From Petasospora fabianii (lineage: Eukaryota > Ascomycota > Saccharomycetes > Phaffomycetales > Wickerhamomycetaceae): a DNA stretch of 64,000 nucleotides. Numbering within the stretch: the stretch's first letter is position 1; every line of letters starts with the position of its first letter. The stretch covers positions 806,001-870,000 of the forward strand of contig CP048719.1 in the NCBI GenBank assembly GCA_022641835.1, in the 5' to 3' direction. The position numbers were made by a program, and so were the translations under genes. Of this stretch, positions 10,114 to 18,700 are shown in pieces. Below the pieces are notes generated by a model. That model worked only from the letters and a program-made list of their open reading frames with translations. It made no database searches and was not told where the DNA came from.

Positions 10114-10677
10114 GCCATGGTCATGCGAGTTTGAGGCTGAAGCACCACCATGAGAATGTGTGTGAGAGGTGTTAGTACCAGATTGGTGAAGTCCTCTAGC
10201 GCTATCAACTTTTAGCTGATCAACGATATGACCAACCATACCGACAAAGGACTCAAGATTCTCCAAAGCACCTTTCTTTGAACCGGGAAGAGTCACAACA
10301 AGTGATTCACCAATCACACCAGCAACTGGTCTTGCATTGATGGCGTATGGTGTTATCTTGAAAGAATAAGTGAGCATGGCATGGACGATACCAGATGCTT
10401 CCTTGTCGAGAATTGATCTAACAGCCTCTGGAGTCACATCTCGCTTGGAGAAGCCGGTGCCTCCACAGGTGAGTACAATGTCAGCCTTATGATCATTAAT
10501 GCTATTTAAAACAGCTTGCTGGATCTCTGAGACTGTGTCAGGGCATGCGGTATAATGGACAACGGAGAGGGCGGGGTGAGTAGCGAGGAACGTAGTCAGA
10601 GCCGGACCTGTTGCATCAAGAGAGATGTCCTTGGAGCAGGTGTCCGAGACGATCACAATTGAGACTTTGTGCACCAT
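8677..10677 (-). CDS. Molybdenum insertase, gephyrin/CnxE type (MogA-MoeA fusion)
   Basis: This 666-residue protein would carry out the last two steps of molybdenum cofactor synthesis: adenylation of molybdopterin (MogA-like G domain) and molybdate insertion (MoeA-like E domain). The G domain (about 1-160) has CGGTG (71-75) and RDVTPEA (79-85). The E domain (about 230-666) has FDASIVDGYAV, TGGVSMGELD and ALPGNPAS. The order G then E is that of animal gephyrin and the reverse of plant Cnx1. The domains are joined by a Ser/His-rich linker (about 172-210) whose core is an alternating His-Ser run encoded by six perfect 6-base repeats. Saccharomyces lacks this gene, so the host probably makes a molybdoenzyme such as nitrate reductase. 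It is transcribed divergently from the double zinc-cluster regulator. Confidence 0.93.
10077..10112. repeat. Coding microsatellite, six GAGAGT units (His-Ser run)
   Basis: Six perfect copies of GAGAGT on the plus strand encode alternating Ser and His codons on the minus strand in the insertase linker. The repeat is a multiple of three, so length changes would keep the frame. Confidence 0.9.
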
Positions 10678-11464
10678 TATGGAGGGAGAGAGCGATAACT
10701 GTTCTTCAAGAATGAAGTATGGACGAGGGAAGGAAGAAACAGCGGAGAATTGTTTATCAAGATCGATTGATGGGGAGAGTCGCGATCAGATTGGACTAGT
10801 CAGATAGCGGGCATTTAGCGTACAAGAATTGAATATCATAGACAATCTAGGACTGCCAAATACAATTGGTTATTTACTGCTACCTACTTTCACGCATATG
10901 ATTGATTAGAGACTAGGAAAGTGTTATCACTAGGTCGTCATGCGGTGATATTTCATGTTCTCAGGGGGGTTTAGTCCTCCCCTGCACTTATCCATGACAA
11001 GATGTGGCAGACTTATACTGCTTAAGTCTCAAACTACTAGAGCCACAAAGTCACCAGTTAGACAAAAAGATAAAAGTAAAGACAAGTAAAGACAACCTCA
11101 TACATATCTCCACCTACTAGGATCTACAACTACCAAAAAATGGCACAGGCCAAGCCCCGGCATAACTCTCACAACAAGCGCACCACCTGTGCAATCAAAA
11201 ACGGTCTGGCCTTTCAGAGTGAGACTCATCTCGAGAAAATGGCATAACGTATGTAAAACTCATAACGGGCTTGCGACCAGTTACCTCGCAGAAGCTACTT
11301 TCTACCAGTGTGCTCGCTCTTTAGAAGGTTCTGCAAGGCACTATCTCATCTGACAGCTCTACGGTGAATTGCTGTTCTTGTTTTCTTACCTCTAACCACC
11401 CGGCCAATCCGCACGCCCGCTCACGCAACTACCTTTCTCAGACTCTCTCTCCTTCTCCACAGAC
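10678..11464. promoter_or_regulatory. Shared divergent promoter region, insertase gene / zinc-cluster regulator
   Basis: The 787 bases between the two starts contain several GATA cores: GATAA at 10694-10698 and 11069-11073, and on the other strand TTATC at 10924-10928 and CTTATC at 10989-10994 (GATAAG in reverse). GATA factors regulate nitrogen genes in fungi, so nitrogen control is plausible. GATA cores are short and common, which makes this weak evidence on its own. A 35-codon open frame lies at 11140-11247. Confidence 0.4.
11140..11247 (+). other. Possible upstream ORF (35 codons) before the zinc-cluster regulator
   Basis: An ATG preceded by a run of A residues (CCAAAAAATGG) opens a 35-codon frame ending at TAA 11247, 217 bases before the regulator start. 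If the transcript begins upstream of it, it could reduce translation of the regulator. The transcript start is unknown and the peptide has no recognisable domain. Confidence 0.25.
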
Positions 11465-13708
11465 ATGTTTTCTTTCCATTCAGAGCAGCACATCCCACTT
11501 TCAGAGGACTTTAGTGGCTACTCATCCACTACTCCGGAATCATCCGTTCAACTCTCTGGCACAAGCGATACACCTAATGCACACGGCGAAATCGGGACCC
11601 CCAACCACTATGGAGCAAATTTCGACCATATCACTATACAATCACCATTTGACCCAAGTGTATTGGACCAACAGAGTTTTAACTTGGGACAGGGGTTCTC
11701 CTCAACTCTGCAAAACCCAATCACAACGAGACCATACAATTCCAAAGTATCCAAGTTTCAAAAGAAGACATCAAGAACTAAGCCATGTACAGGATGCAGA
11801 AGAAGGAAGACAAAATGCACAGTGCCTCCTCATACAACCATCTGTCTCGAGTGCTCAAAGAGAAACATGGATTGCGTCTTTGAAACGGGATCCGAAGACA
11901 CAATGAAAGCAAAGCCAACAGTGAGGCTATGTGACAATTGTCACCATCGCAAGACTGTCTGTGTCATTCCAAATGGATCTTCCGCATGCACCGAGTGTAC
12001 TTCGAGGTATCTCCCGTGCAAGTTTAGTAACTCTTCCAACACAAACATCAAGATAAGAACAACAGTACCAATCAGAGACTATGATCAGTATCAGGGCCCA
12101 ACAATCATGAAGAAGACTTTGTCATTGCAAGGCCCAAAGTCCTCCAAATTCCTTGGGCCATCTTCTAGCTTTGACAAGAATCTATTAGTATTCAATGAGG
12201 CCCCTGAATCCACATCTACGAGTGTTGGAAACTCACCAAGTGATGTCCTCAACCGTGAACAAGTACAGCTCGATAGCGGGACTAAGCTCCGCAAGATTGA
12301 TGACGATGTCATATTCAAGATTGTCAACGACAATGAGGAGTTCATAAACCTTTCCTATGCGCAGGTTGACGAGATTGAAAAATTGGTGTACCCTCATGGT
12401 CTGACGCTATTGAACCTGTACTTCAGACAGGTACATCCTCTCCTGCCTGTCATCTCCAAGGGTGTCTTCTTTGAAAAATATGCCCGTACGCACAGAGAAT
12501 TCGACCCATTGTTGCTCTGCATGGTGTACCTTCATGCCATTAACTTCTGGAGCACAGACCCAAAGCTTGCACACCTTCCAAAGCCAAGTGTGGAAAAGCT
12601 CGAGAGATTGGTTCTTGTTTTATATTCCGAAAACTTGATCAATCTTCCACCAAAGTTTTCGACTTGTCAAGGCCTGATCTTACTCTTGCACTACTCCTTC
12701 ACAGAAGCTGAGAATGATTTGTTCAAGCCAGATGACTATTGGAAGAAGATGAGTCAGCTGATCACAATTTGTGAAGAATTGGGACTCAACTACAACAGTG
12801 ATGATTGGGTTACCATTCCAAGCTGGGAGAGAAAAGTGAGAAAGATTCTGACTTGGACTGTGATTCTCATGGACAAGATGTATGCGTTGATGGAATTCAG
12901 ACCTTCGAGGGTCAATCCGGATAACTGGTTATTGAACGAGTTAAGGTCTGAAGATTTTCAAATGGAGGAAAATGAAGAGGTGTTTGTTGAGAGATTGGAC
13001 GGTGAAAAGTACATTCTGAATCACAAGAGAGGAAGACCATCTGATCCAGTCGAGACAGAGATGACACTATTTGGTAATCTGATCTTTGTGAAGATGGTTC
13101 ATTTGTCTTACTACGTAAACGATGCCCTCAGTGAACTTTTCAACTTGAAGTCTCTGAAGTTTGATGACTTTGACACAATTCTCGCCAAGGGGACATCTAT
13201 GCTAACAAGCTTGAGTAAGTGGTATTCCAGCTTGCCAACTCAAATCAAGGACATCAGAATTATCGCTGGTACGATCTCAACAGTCTCTTTGAACTTGTCC
13301 TACTACCTACTTCGTTTTGTCATCTTTAGAAGGATTCTCGACTCCTTCATTGATGCAGACACTCTCACAGATGAACAGTACACCAATTTTAAGTCTACTT
13401 TCAAACACATCAATCTTACCATCACACAGTTTTTTGAGTCTACGTTCATGTCCAAACTCACACAGGATCACTTCCGTGCTTGTTTCTTCTACTCTGACAC
13501 TGCCAATGCATTCATCAACATAGCCATTGTGCATCAGCTTCTTCTCAAGATCAGCAAGGAGGAACTTTATCTTGATGATGAGTATACCTATGAACACACC
13601 AGATCTCAGTATCAGACGTACATCAACACATTGTCTTCATTCGCTCCTCATTCCAAAGCGGTGGTGCATGCAATAGACAAAATAAAGACATTCGCCTCGT
13701 ATGATTGA
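11465..13708 (+). CDS. Fungal transcription factor with two tandem Zn2Cys6 clusters
   Basis: This 747-residue protein carries two complete zinc-cluster DNA-binding motifs. Cluster 1 uses Cys108, 111, 118, 127, 130 and 137; cluster 2 uses Cys156, 159, 166, 175, 178 and 185. Both have spacing C-2-C-6-C-8-C-2-C-6-C and every cysteine pair is exactly 48 residues apart, which suggests an internal duplication. Cluster 1 keeps the basic RRRKTK loop; cluster 2 has HHRKTV. After a linker comes a fungal transcription factor middle domain (about 310-600) containing YFRQVHPLLPVISKGVF. Its targets are unknown. It is divergent from the molybdenum insertase gene, so a role in nitrate or nitrogen control is possible but is inferred from position only. 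The ATG at 11465 is the first that keeps the whole frame. Confidence 0.88.
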   Translation: MFSFHSEQHIPLSEDFSGYSSTTPESSVQLSGTSDTPNAHGEIGTPNHYGANFDHITIQSPFDPSVLDQQSFNLGQGFSSTLQNPITTRPYNSKVSKFQKKTSRTKPCTGCRRRKTKCTVPPHTTICLECSKRNMDCVFETGSEDTMKAKPTVRLCDNCHHRKTVCVIPNGSSACTECTSRYLPCKFSNSSNTNIKIRTTVPIRDYDQYQGPTIMKKTLSLQGPKSSKFLGPSSSFDKNLLVFNEAPESTSTSVGNSPSDVLNREQVQLDSGTKLRKIDDDVIFKIVNDNEEFINLSYAQVDEIEKLVYPHGLTLLNLYFRQVHPLLPVISKGVFFEKYARTHREFDPLLLCMVYLHAINFWSTDPKLAHLPKPSVEKLERLVLVLYSENLINLPPKFSTCQGLILLLHYSFTEAENDLFKPDDYWKKMSQLITICEELGLNYNSDDWVTIPSWERKVRKILTWTVILMDKMYALMEFRPSRVNPDNWLLNELRSEDFQMEENEEVFVERLDGEKYILNHKRGRPSDPVETEMTLFGNLIFVKMVHLSYYVNDALSELFNLKSLKFDDFDTILAKGTSMLTSLSKWYSSLPTQIKDIRIIAGTISTVSLNLSYYLLRFVIFRRILDSFIDADTLTDEQYTNFKSTFKHINLTITQFFESTFMSKLTQDHFRACFFYSDTANAFINIAIVHQLLLKISKEELYLDDEYTYEHTRSQYQTYINTLSSFAPHSKAVVHAIDKIKTFASYD

Positions 13709-13938
13709 TAATAATGACTAATATAGAAGCCATGTCATTCTTTCTGCAATATATATTTCCTCTTGTAGAACATAGAAAGTGCTGATGAGAGACCAAAGCA
13801 AGATCTCATGAACAAAACATCCAGACACCACAGATTCTCCCAGCGCATGTTTTGATTTGAATATTATCGAGTGGCGTTGGCGTCGCCACCCACTACACTC
13901 TTCATAACCAGCCCATAAAAGGTCAATTGAATATAATA

Positions 13939-15366
13939 ATGAGTTTCACCGTGAACATTAAGAACTCAGGTAAGACCTACCCAATTGAGCTCTTACCATC
14001 GGAGACAGGGCTCGTGTTTAAGCAGAAGATCCAGGAGGCCACCAGGATCCCGATCGAGAGACAGAAGGTTTTACTCAAGTCTGGTCAATTGAAGGATGAT
14101 GTGCTTGTTGAGACACTGAACCTCAAGCCTAATCAGACGATCATGGTGATTGGTTCACCAGAGCTCAACTTACCATCTGCTCCGGTTGAGAAACCTGTCT
14201 TCCTCGAGGACTTGAACTCCGAAGCATTGAGCGCGTACTCCACAGACCCAATTGGTTTAGAGAACTTGGGAAACACTTGTTACTTGAACTCCACAATCCA
14301 GGCTTTGCATAGCATTCCAACTTTGAGAAAGTCACTTGAGGCAAGTGATAAGGTTGGTGAAATTGGCTCCAATGAGCATTTGGTGTTGCAATTAAAGAGA
14401 GTGTTCAAGGAACTTGAAGACAAGAAGAGCGATGTGATTGTTCCAAGCTCTTTGATCAGCAGTTTGAGATACAAGTATCCACAGTTCGGTGAACGTGACG
14501 ACCATGGAAGACCAAAACAGCAAGATGCTGAAGAAGTCTTCACACAATTGTTACTCTCTTTGAAAAGTGTTCTCGGTGATGACTTCATTCAGAACTTCAC
14601 CGTTCGTTTCAAGTCGTTGATTAAGAACCAGGAGGACGAGACTGATGTCCAGGAGAAGTTCGACGAGGATCTCAAGTTGCAGTGTCACATCACTGGTCAA
14701 ACCAATTTCATGAAGAATGGTATTATCGAGTCGTTAAACGAGAACATTGAGAAACACAGTGACAATTTGAACAAGGACTGTGTTTATGAGATCAACAAGA
14801 AGATTACGAAGCTGCCAACCATCTTGACTGTTCAGTTTGTTAGATTCTATTGGAAAAGGGCCACTAACAAGAAGTCAAAGATCATGAGGAAAGTTCAGTT
14901 CCCATTCCAGCTTGACGTTGCTGATCTTTTGGAGGAGTCGTATCGCGATGGCAAGATCAAGGTTAGAGACGATTTGAGATCCATCGAGAAGGAGCAGGAG
15001 AATGAAAGTCGTGAGTTCAAGAAGCAGAAGAAGAATATGCTCGCTAAGGAGGAAGATGAGTTTGAGGAAAAGCAGTACAAGAAGTACTTGGAGCAATTCA
15101 AGACCAAATTCCCAGAAGGCTTGGAGCAGGGCGAAAACCCATCTTCACTTTACACATTGAATGCTGTTATCACACACCAGGGTTCATCTGCTGATTCTGG
15201 TCATTACCAAGCGTTCGTCAAGGATAAGTACAACAACGACAAGTGGTGGAAGTTCAACGATGACAAAGTTTCCATTGTTGACAAGGACAAGATCGAGTCC
15301 TTGGCTGGTGGTGGTGAAAGTGACAGTGCCTTGATCTTGATCTACAAGGCTTTTGGAACTGATTGA
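13939..15366 (+). CDS. UBP6: UBP6, proteasome-associated deubiquitinase
   Basis: Ubp6 docks on the proteasome base through an N-terminal ubiquitin-like domain and removes ubiquitin chains from substrates before degradation. The 475-residue product has the Ubl domain at about residues 1-77 and then a USP catalytic domain. The Cys box GLENLGNTCYLNS holds catalytic Cys114, and a QQDAEE motif follows. The His box reads SADSGHYQAF, and the protein ends with the family signature SLAGGGESDSALILIYKAF. It aligns with Saccharomyces Ubp6 throughout. The ATG at 13939 is preceded in frame only by codons that cannot start (TTG at 13927). A charged coiled stretch rich in Lys and Glu (about 340-385) lies inside the USP domain, as in Saccharomyces. 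Confidence 0.95.
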   Translation: MSFTVNIKNSGKTYPIELLPSETGLVFKQKIQEATRIPIERQKVLLKSGQLKDDVLVETLNLKPNQTIMVIGSPELNLPSAPVEKPVFLEDLNSEALSAYSTDPIGLENLGNTCYLNSTIQALHSIPTLRKSLEASDKVGEIGSNEHLVLQLKRVFKELEDKKSDVIVPSSLISSLRYKYPQFGERDDHGRPKQQDAEEVFTQLLLSLKSVLGDDFIQNFTVRFKSLIKNQEDETDVQEKFDEDLKLQCHITGQTNFMKNGIIESLNENIEKHSDNLNKDCVYEINKKITKLPTILTVQFVRFYWKRATNKKSKIMRKVQFPFQLDVADLLEESYRDGKIKVRDDLRSIEKEQENESREFKKQKKNMLAKEEDEFEEKQYKKYLEQFKTKFPEGLEQGENPSSLYTLNAVITHQGSSADSGHYQAFVKDKYNNDKWWKFNDDKVSIVDKDKIESLAGGGESDSALILIYKAFGTD

Positions 15367-15600
15367 ATGTTATCATGTATAGGGAAGCAGGTCTTGTAAA
15401 ATGCATTAAAGAGAATCATTCTACGTTGATATCGGATTCTTGTCTAACGTAGTTGCATGATGCTACATCATGGCGCAAGGGACGACTAGTTCCTTAAAAT
15501 GTGATGTTCAATGAATTATGGAGCTATAGAATGTTAAAGAGGGGTAGGTATATGTGTGTGGAGCTTTTGTATCATGAGTGTGAGCATAATGATGTATTAT

Positions 15601-16059
15601 CTAGTTTATTTGGTTGACCAACTTCTCAAACTTCTTGACTTCATCCCAACAGTTCAAAGGTCTCTCCTTATTCTTGATCAAACATTCCACAATCTCAGAC
15701 TTAGTTTTCGTCACCTCCTCAGGAACCTTCACAAACTTAGATTCTCTCTTCTCCAAATCCTGCTGGAGCTTTGTGAGCTTGCCATCGAGCAACTGGCTGC
15801 TGATGGTTTTGTCCTTCTCAGAGTCTTTCGTGAGGAGCGAATCTTTAATTGTCTGGTCAAACTTCTCCGAAGCCTCCTTGGCGATGCGGTCAAGCTTCTT
15901 GCTCACTTCGGCCTCAAATGCCTTCTCTGTGTATTGTGAACGTGCGTAATCGGTCTCGATGGACTGTTCCAGCTGTCCAACGAGGCCCGGGCCGAGTTCA
16001 ATGTTTGTCTTTGGTGTAAACACCTTGGTCTCTGTTGGCTTGGATGCGGAGGCGCCCAT
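15601..16059 (-). CDS. MIC19: MIC19, CHCH subunit of the MICOS complex
   Basis: Mic19 is a peripheral inner-membrane protein facing the intermembrane space that links the Mic60 and Mic10 arms of MICOS and helps form cristae junctions. The 152-residue product begins MGASASKP, a myristoylation-type start also seen in Saccharomyces Mic19 (MGSNTSK). The middle is a charged coiled coil. The C-terminus has the half-CHCH motif ECLIKNKERPLNCWDEV, with two cysteines ten residues apart as in the Saccharomyces protein. The start at 16059 is supported by the conserved myristoylation start; an upstream in-frame extension looks like untranslated leader. Confidence 0.85.
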   Translation of the reverse strand: MGASASKPTETKVFTPKTNIELGPGLVGQLEQSIETDYARSQYTEKAFEAEVSKKLDRIAKEASEKFDQTIKDSLLTKDSEKDKTISSQLLDGKLTKLQQDLEKRESKFVKVPEEVTKTKSEIVECLIKNKERPLNCWDEVKKFEKLVNQIN

Positions 16060-16533
16060 TGTGCGATAGTTTTTGAGGGGTTTGGCGAGGGTGGAGTGGA
16101 AAGGGGACCAGTGAGATTCTGGTATGGGAAGAGCACACAGTAGATACGTTAGCTGAATCAAGATCTCGAGAAGCCCTTTGAAGAGACCTTTTTGGTCAAT
16201 GTTCGCCCGACGGTTTTTTCGTCGCGTTCCAATTCGCGGATCTTGTCTGATGTAAGCATCAATATATGAGATGACTAAGCACTTTTCATACGAGCGCGCA
16301 TCTCATGGGGTGTACTTGCATATCTCTCTATTGGAAGACTCATTATCCAAGCAAGTGTTCGTGACAGAAGCTCTACACTGATTGCAGTTGTTATCTTCGT
16401 GAAGGGGCATTATATTAGATAAAGATTTTGTTTTGTAAGGGAGACAGAGAAGGCACTAATAATGAAATATAGCTTTGGCAGACTGGAAAGTGCAGTTCAC
16501 ACCCTAAAAGTCACACTGCGGGTGACAAGTAAC
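16060..16533. other. Intergenic region between MIC19 and the GPI-protein gene
   Basis: It contains the MIC19 promoter and the 3' flank of the next minus-strand gene. No RNA gene or conserved motif is recognised. Confidence 0.4.
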
Positions 16534-17400
16534 TCAAATAAGAGCTGGGATGGCGAGAGCAAAGGCACCGAAAATACCAACAGATGGAGCACCCATAGCA
16601 GCGGCAATACCCGAAGAGGAAGAGGAAGCAGCAGATGTGGAAGCCGAAGAGGAAGAGGAGGCAGTGGCAGAAGAGGTAGAGGAAGAACTGGAAGTGATAC
16701 CAGCAGAAGCTCTAACAGCGGAGACCTCGGAGGCTTGCTCGGAATCGTAGGTGACGCTGGCCTCGGTGTCAATGGAAGAAATTTCGTAGTAGTTGTCATT
16801 AGTGGCGTTGAAACAAGACAAAGCGAAGTCAGTCAAGTCGAAGACTGACTCCTCAACGAACTTGATATCAGAGCAGACGTAGAAGGTCTCGTTGAACTCG
16901 GACTCGATTGGCTGACCATCAGTTCCAACGGCGTCTTCATCATCGTTGATATAGATGGCCTGGATAGTAGCGACATCACCAGCATTAATGGAGTTTGGCT
17001 GGTCTGGCATGTGGAAACAGGTGTGACCGATGTGGAGCTCAGATGTGACGTTACCATTATACCACTCGTCAAAGTCGGATTGAGATGTTGGGTTCTCGTT
17101 GTAGGAGATGGAAAGCTTCACCTTGTAGGAAATATACTTGGCAATGAAGGCAACAAAACCATCATCGAGTGGGAAGTCAGATCTGTTTCCAATAGCGGCA
17201 TAGGAACCACATGGAGCAGTGTTATCAGCGTCAGCGGACCACTGTCTAACTTCTGGGTAGAGGAAGGTAACTGGACCCATAGAGTTAGCATAGGAGGAAC
17301 CGTGCTTGGTATCAGCCACTGGAACAGCGACTGGGACAGCGACTGGAGAGGCTGCGGCATAGCCAGCGAAAGCAAGGGCAGTGAGTGGAGCGTAGAACAT
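16534..17400 (-). CDS. GPI-anchored surface protein with a BIM1-like (X325-type) domain
   Basis: The 288-residue product has a signal peptide (1-18), three AVPV-type repeats (about 20-29), an extracellular domain (about 40-200) and a Ser/Ala-rich stalk. It ends in a hydrophobic tail typical of GPI attachment. The domain carries YPEVRQW, APCGSYAAIGNRSDFPL and four cysteines (64, 128, 176, 196). This pattern resembles the fungal BIM1-like/X325 copper-binding family related to lytic polysaccharide monooxygenases. Those enzymes use an N-terminal histidine as copper ligand; none follows the predicted signal cleavage here, so copper binding is uncertain. It is probably a cell-surface protein. The ATG at 17400 places a TATA box 65 bases upstream. 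Confidence 0.62.
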   Translation of the reverse strand: MFYAPLTALAFAGYAAASPVAVPVAVPVADTKHGSSYANSMGPVTFLYPEVRQWSADADNTAPCGSYAAIGNRSDFPLDDGFVAFIAKYISYKVKLSISYNENPTSQSDFDEWYNGNVTSELHIGHTCFHMPDQPNSINAGDVATIQAIYINDDEDAVGTDGQPIESEFNETFYVCSDIKFVEESVFDLTDFALSCFNATNDNYYEISSIDTEASVTYDSEQASEVSAVRASAGITSSSSSTSSATASSSSSASTSAASSSSSGIAAAMGAPSVGIFGAFALAIPALI

Positions 17401-17464
17401 GCTTGATCGGTGAAGAGAAGGACACAATAAAGGTCCAATGATGGTTTTGGGTGCGGATGTCCCG

Positions 17465-17471
17465 CTTTATA
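17465..17471 (-). promoter_or_regulatory. TATA box of the GPI-anchored protein gene
   Basis: On the minus strand TATAAAG begins about 70 bases before the ATG at 17400. The spacing fits a yeast core promoter and supports the ATG at 17400. Confidence 0.5.
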
Positions 17472-18431
17472 TCTCTTCTCGTGTGCTGGGCCTCGAGGGA
17501 CTGTCAGTTAAGTCTCGGTAATCGGAGCTTTCGGTGCAACCGATAACACACGCGCAGATAGTTAGATCTGTATACATGAAGAGACCGCGTTTTTCGGGGC
17601 GTATGATAACGGAGATTGGTAATCTTCATGTTCTATTTCTCGAATGTTCATTAGCTGTTCTTGTTTGTAGTTCCTATTAACTGGCATAAGCCGAGTCTTT
17701 ACGTAGTGGTGGTATTGGATCTTTTTTCATGTGAATAGCCCGAGGTGAAGCGTGGCATTCTCGTGGCCTCGGCAGCATAACAACCTGATTATCACCAAAA
17801 TCTCTGAGGGTGCATTCACATCTACAATATTCAACCTTACCAGAGAAGGAAGAGAGCAGATTCAGCCAATCAATCCTAAGAACATCCTCAAATCCCCATG
17901 TGGCCTCGGCCATTAGTCAATTAGTTCACCATTTGTTAAGTTCAGACCTTCACCTTTTTAAAATAATGGGGTGTTTTGGTCTATAACCGCCCAGTGACGA
18001 GTCCCTTCCCCACAGTTTTGGCATTGGTTTTTCAGGTCACCCAGACCCACTAGACCGCGCCTTTCAGGTGAGCGCTAACCGCTCTTTTCCGTAAAAGGAA
18101 CCATACAGGAGCCATACAGGACGTATCCCTTTATTTCCAGTTGCTTGGCTCGTATGATGAGCACAAGGGTGTCAAATCATTCCCACATTCGTATGTACAA
18201 TACGGGGTGTGTCGGGTTTGTTAATTTGGCATCCAGCTAATCGCAGAGAAGTCTTCCTAGCAGGTGCGCGCAGAATAGTCTTACGGTGCGTGCACGCGAA
18301 GCCCGATTAGCTTTAAACGTTTGAAGCGCGTATCACTTAAGGGCGATGAACGAATGTACCGCCATTTGGAGCCAGTTAGAAGATTTGAGACTCAGTACAG
18401 TATCTGTGTAGAGAATCTAAAAAAAGAAGAC
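17472..18431. other. About 1 kb intergenic stretch before tRNA-Ala
   Basis: Promoter region of the GPI-protein gene and flank of the tRNA. A 78-codon minus-strand frame (17677-17913) has no recognisable domain. I see no other gene or repeat. Confidence 0.45.
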
Positions 18432-18504
18432 TGGACGAGTCCGGATTCGAACCGAAGACCTTTCCCATGCTAAGGGAACGCGCTACCAACTGCGCCACAC
18501 GCCC
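18432..18504 (-). tRNA. tRNA-Ala (AGC)
   Basis: This 73-base gene has acceptor GGGCGTG paired with the 3' GGACTCGTCC segment in the same way as the Saccharomyces gene, D-arm GGCGCAGTTGGTAGCGC (A box), anticodon loop CTTAGCATG with anticodon AGC, and T-arm GGTTCGAATCC (B box). It has no intron. Only a few bases differ from Saccharomyces tRNA-Ala(AGC). Confidence 0.96.
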
Positions 18505-18597
18505 GTTTGTTTGTTTTGATGGAAGGTTCTAAATTCCACCACAAGCGGCAAGGTGTTGAGCCCTGGTCGAAAACATTTTTGGTTACGTGCACTGGTC

Positions 18598-18619
18598 GCG
18601 ATGGGCAAAAAATTTCAAA
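18598..18619 (+). promoter_or_regulatory. PAC-like plus RRPE elements upstream of NOC4
   Basis: GCGATGGG (PAC consensus GCGATGAG, one mismatch) is followed at once by CAAAAAATTTC (RRPE-like), 82-103 bases before the NOC4 ATG. In Saccharomyces this pair marks ribosome-biogenesis promoters, and NOC4 belongs to that set. Confidence 0.55.
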
Positions 18620-18700
18620 AGAATGTGCCTAAGTGGAGAAAGGTCCGTAGATAACAAGGCGATTAATTTAGCATAAAGCGTCTCATCCACATACATTACC

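Noticed and set aside
17677-17913. 78-codon minus-strand frame
   Set aside because: The sequence looks random and has no family resemblance or clear promoter.
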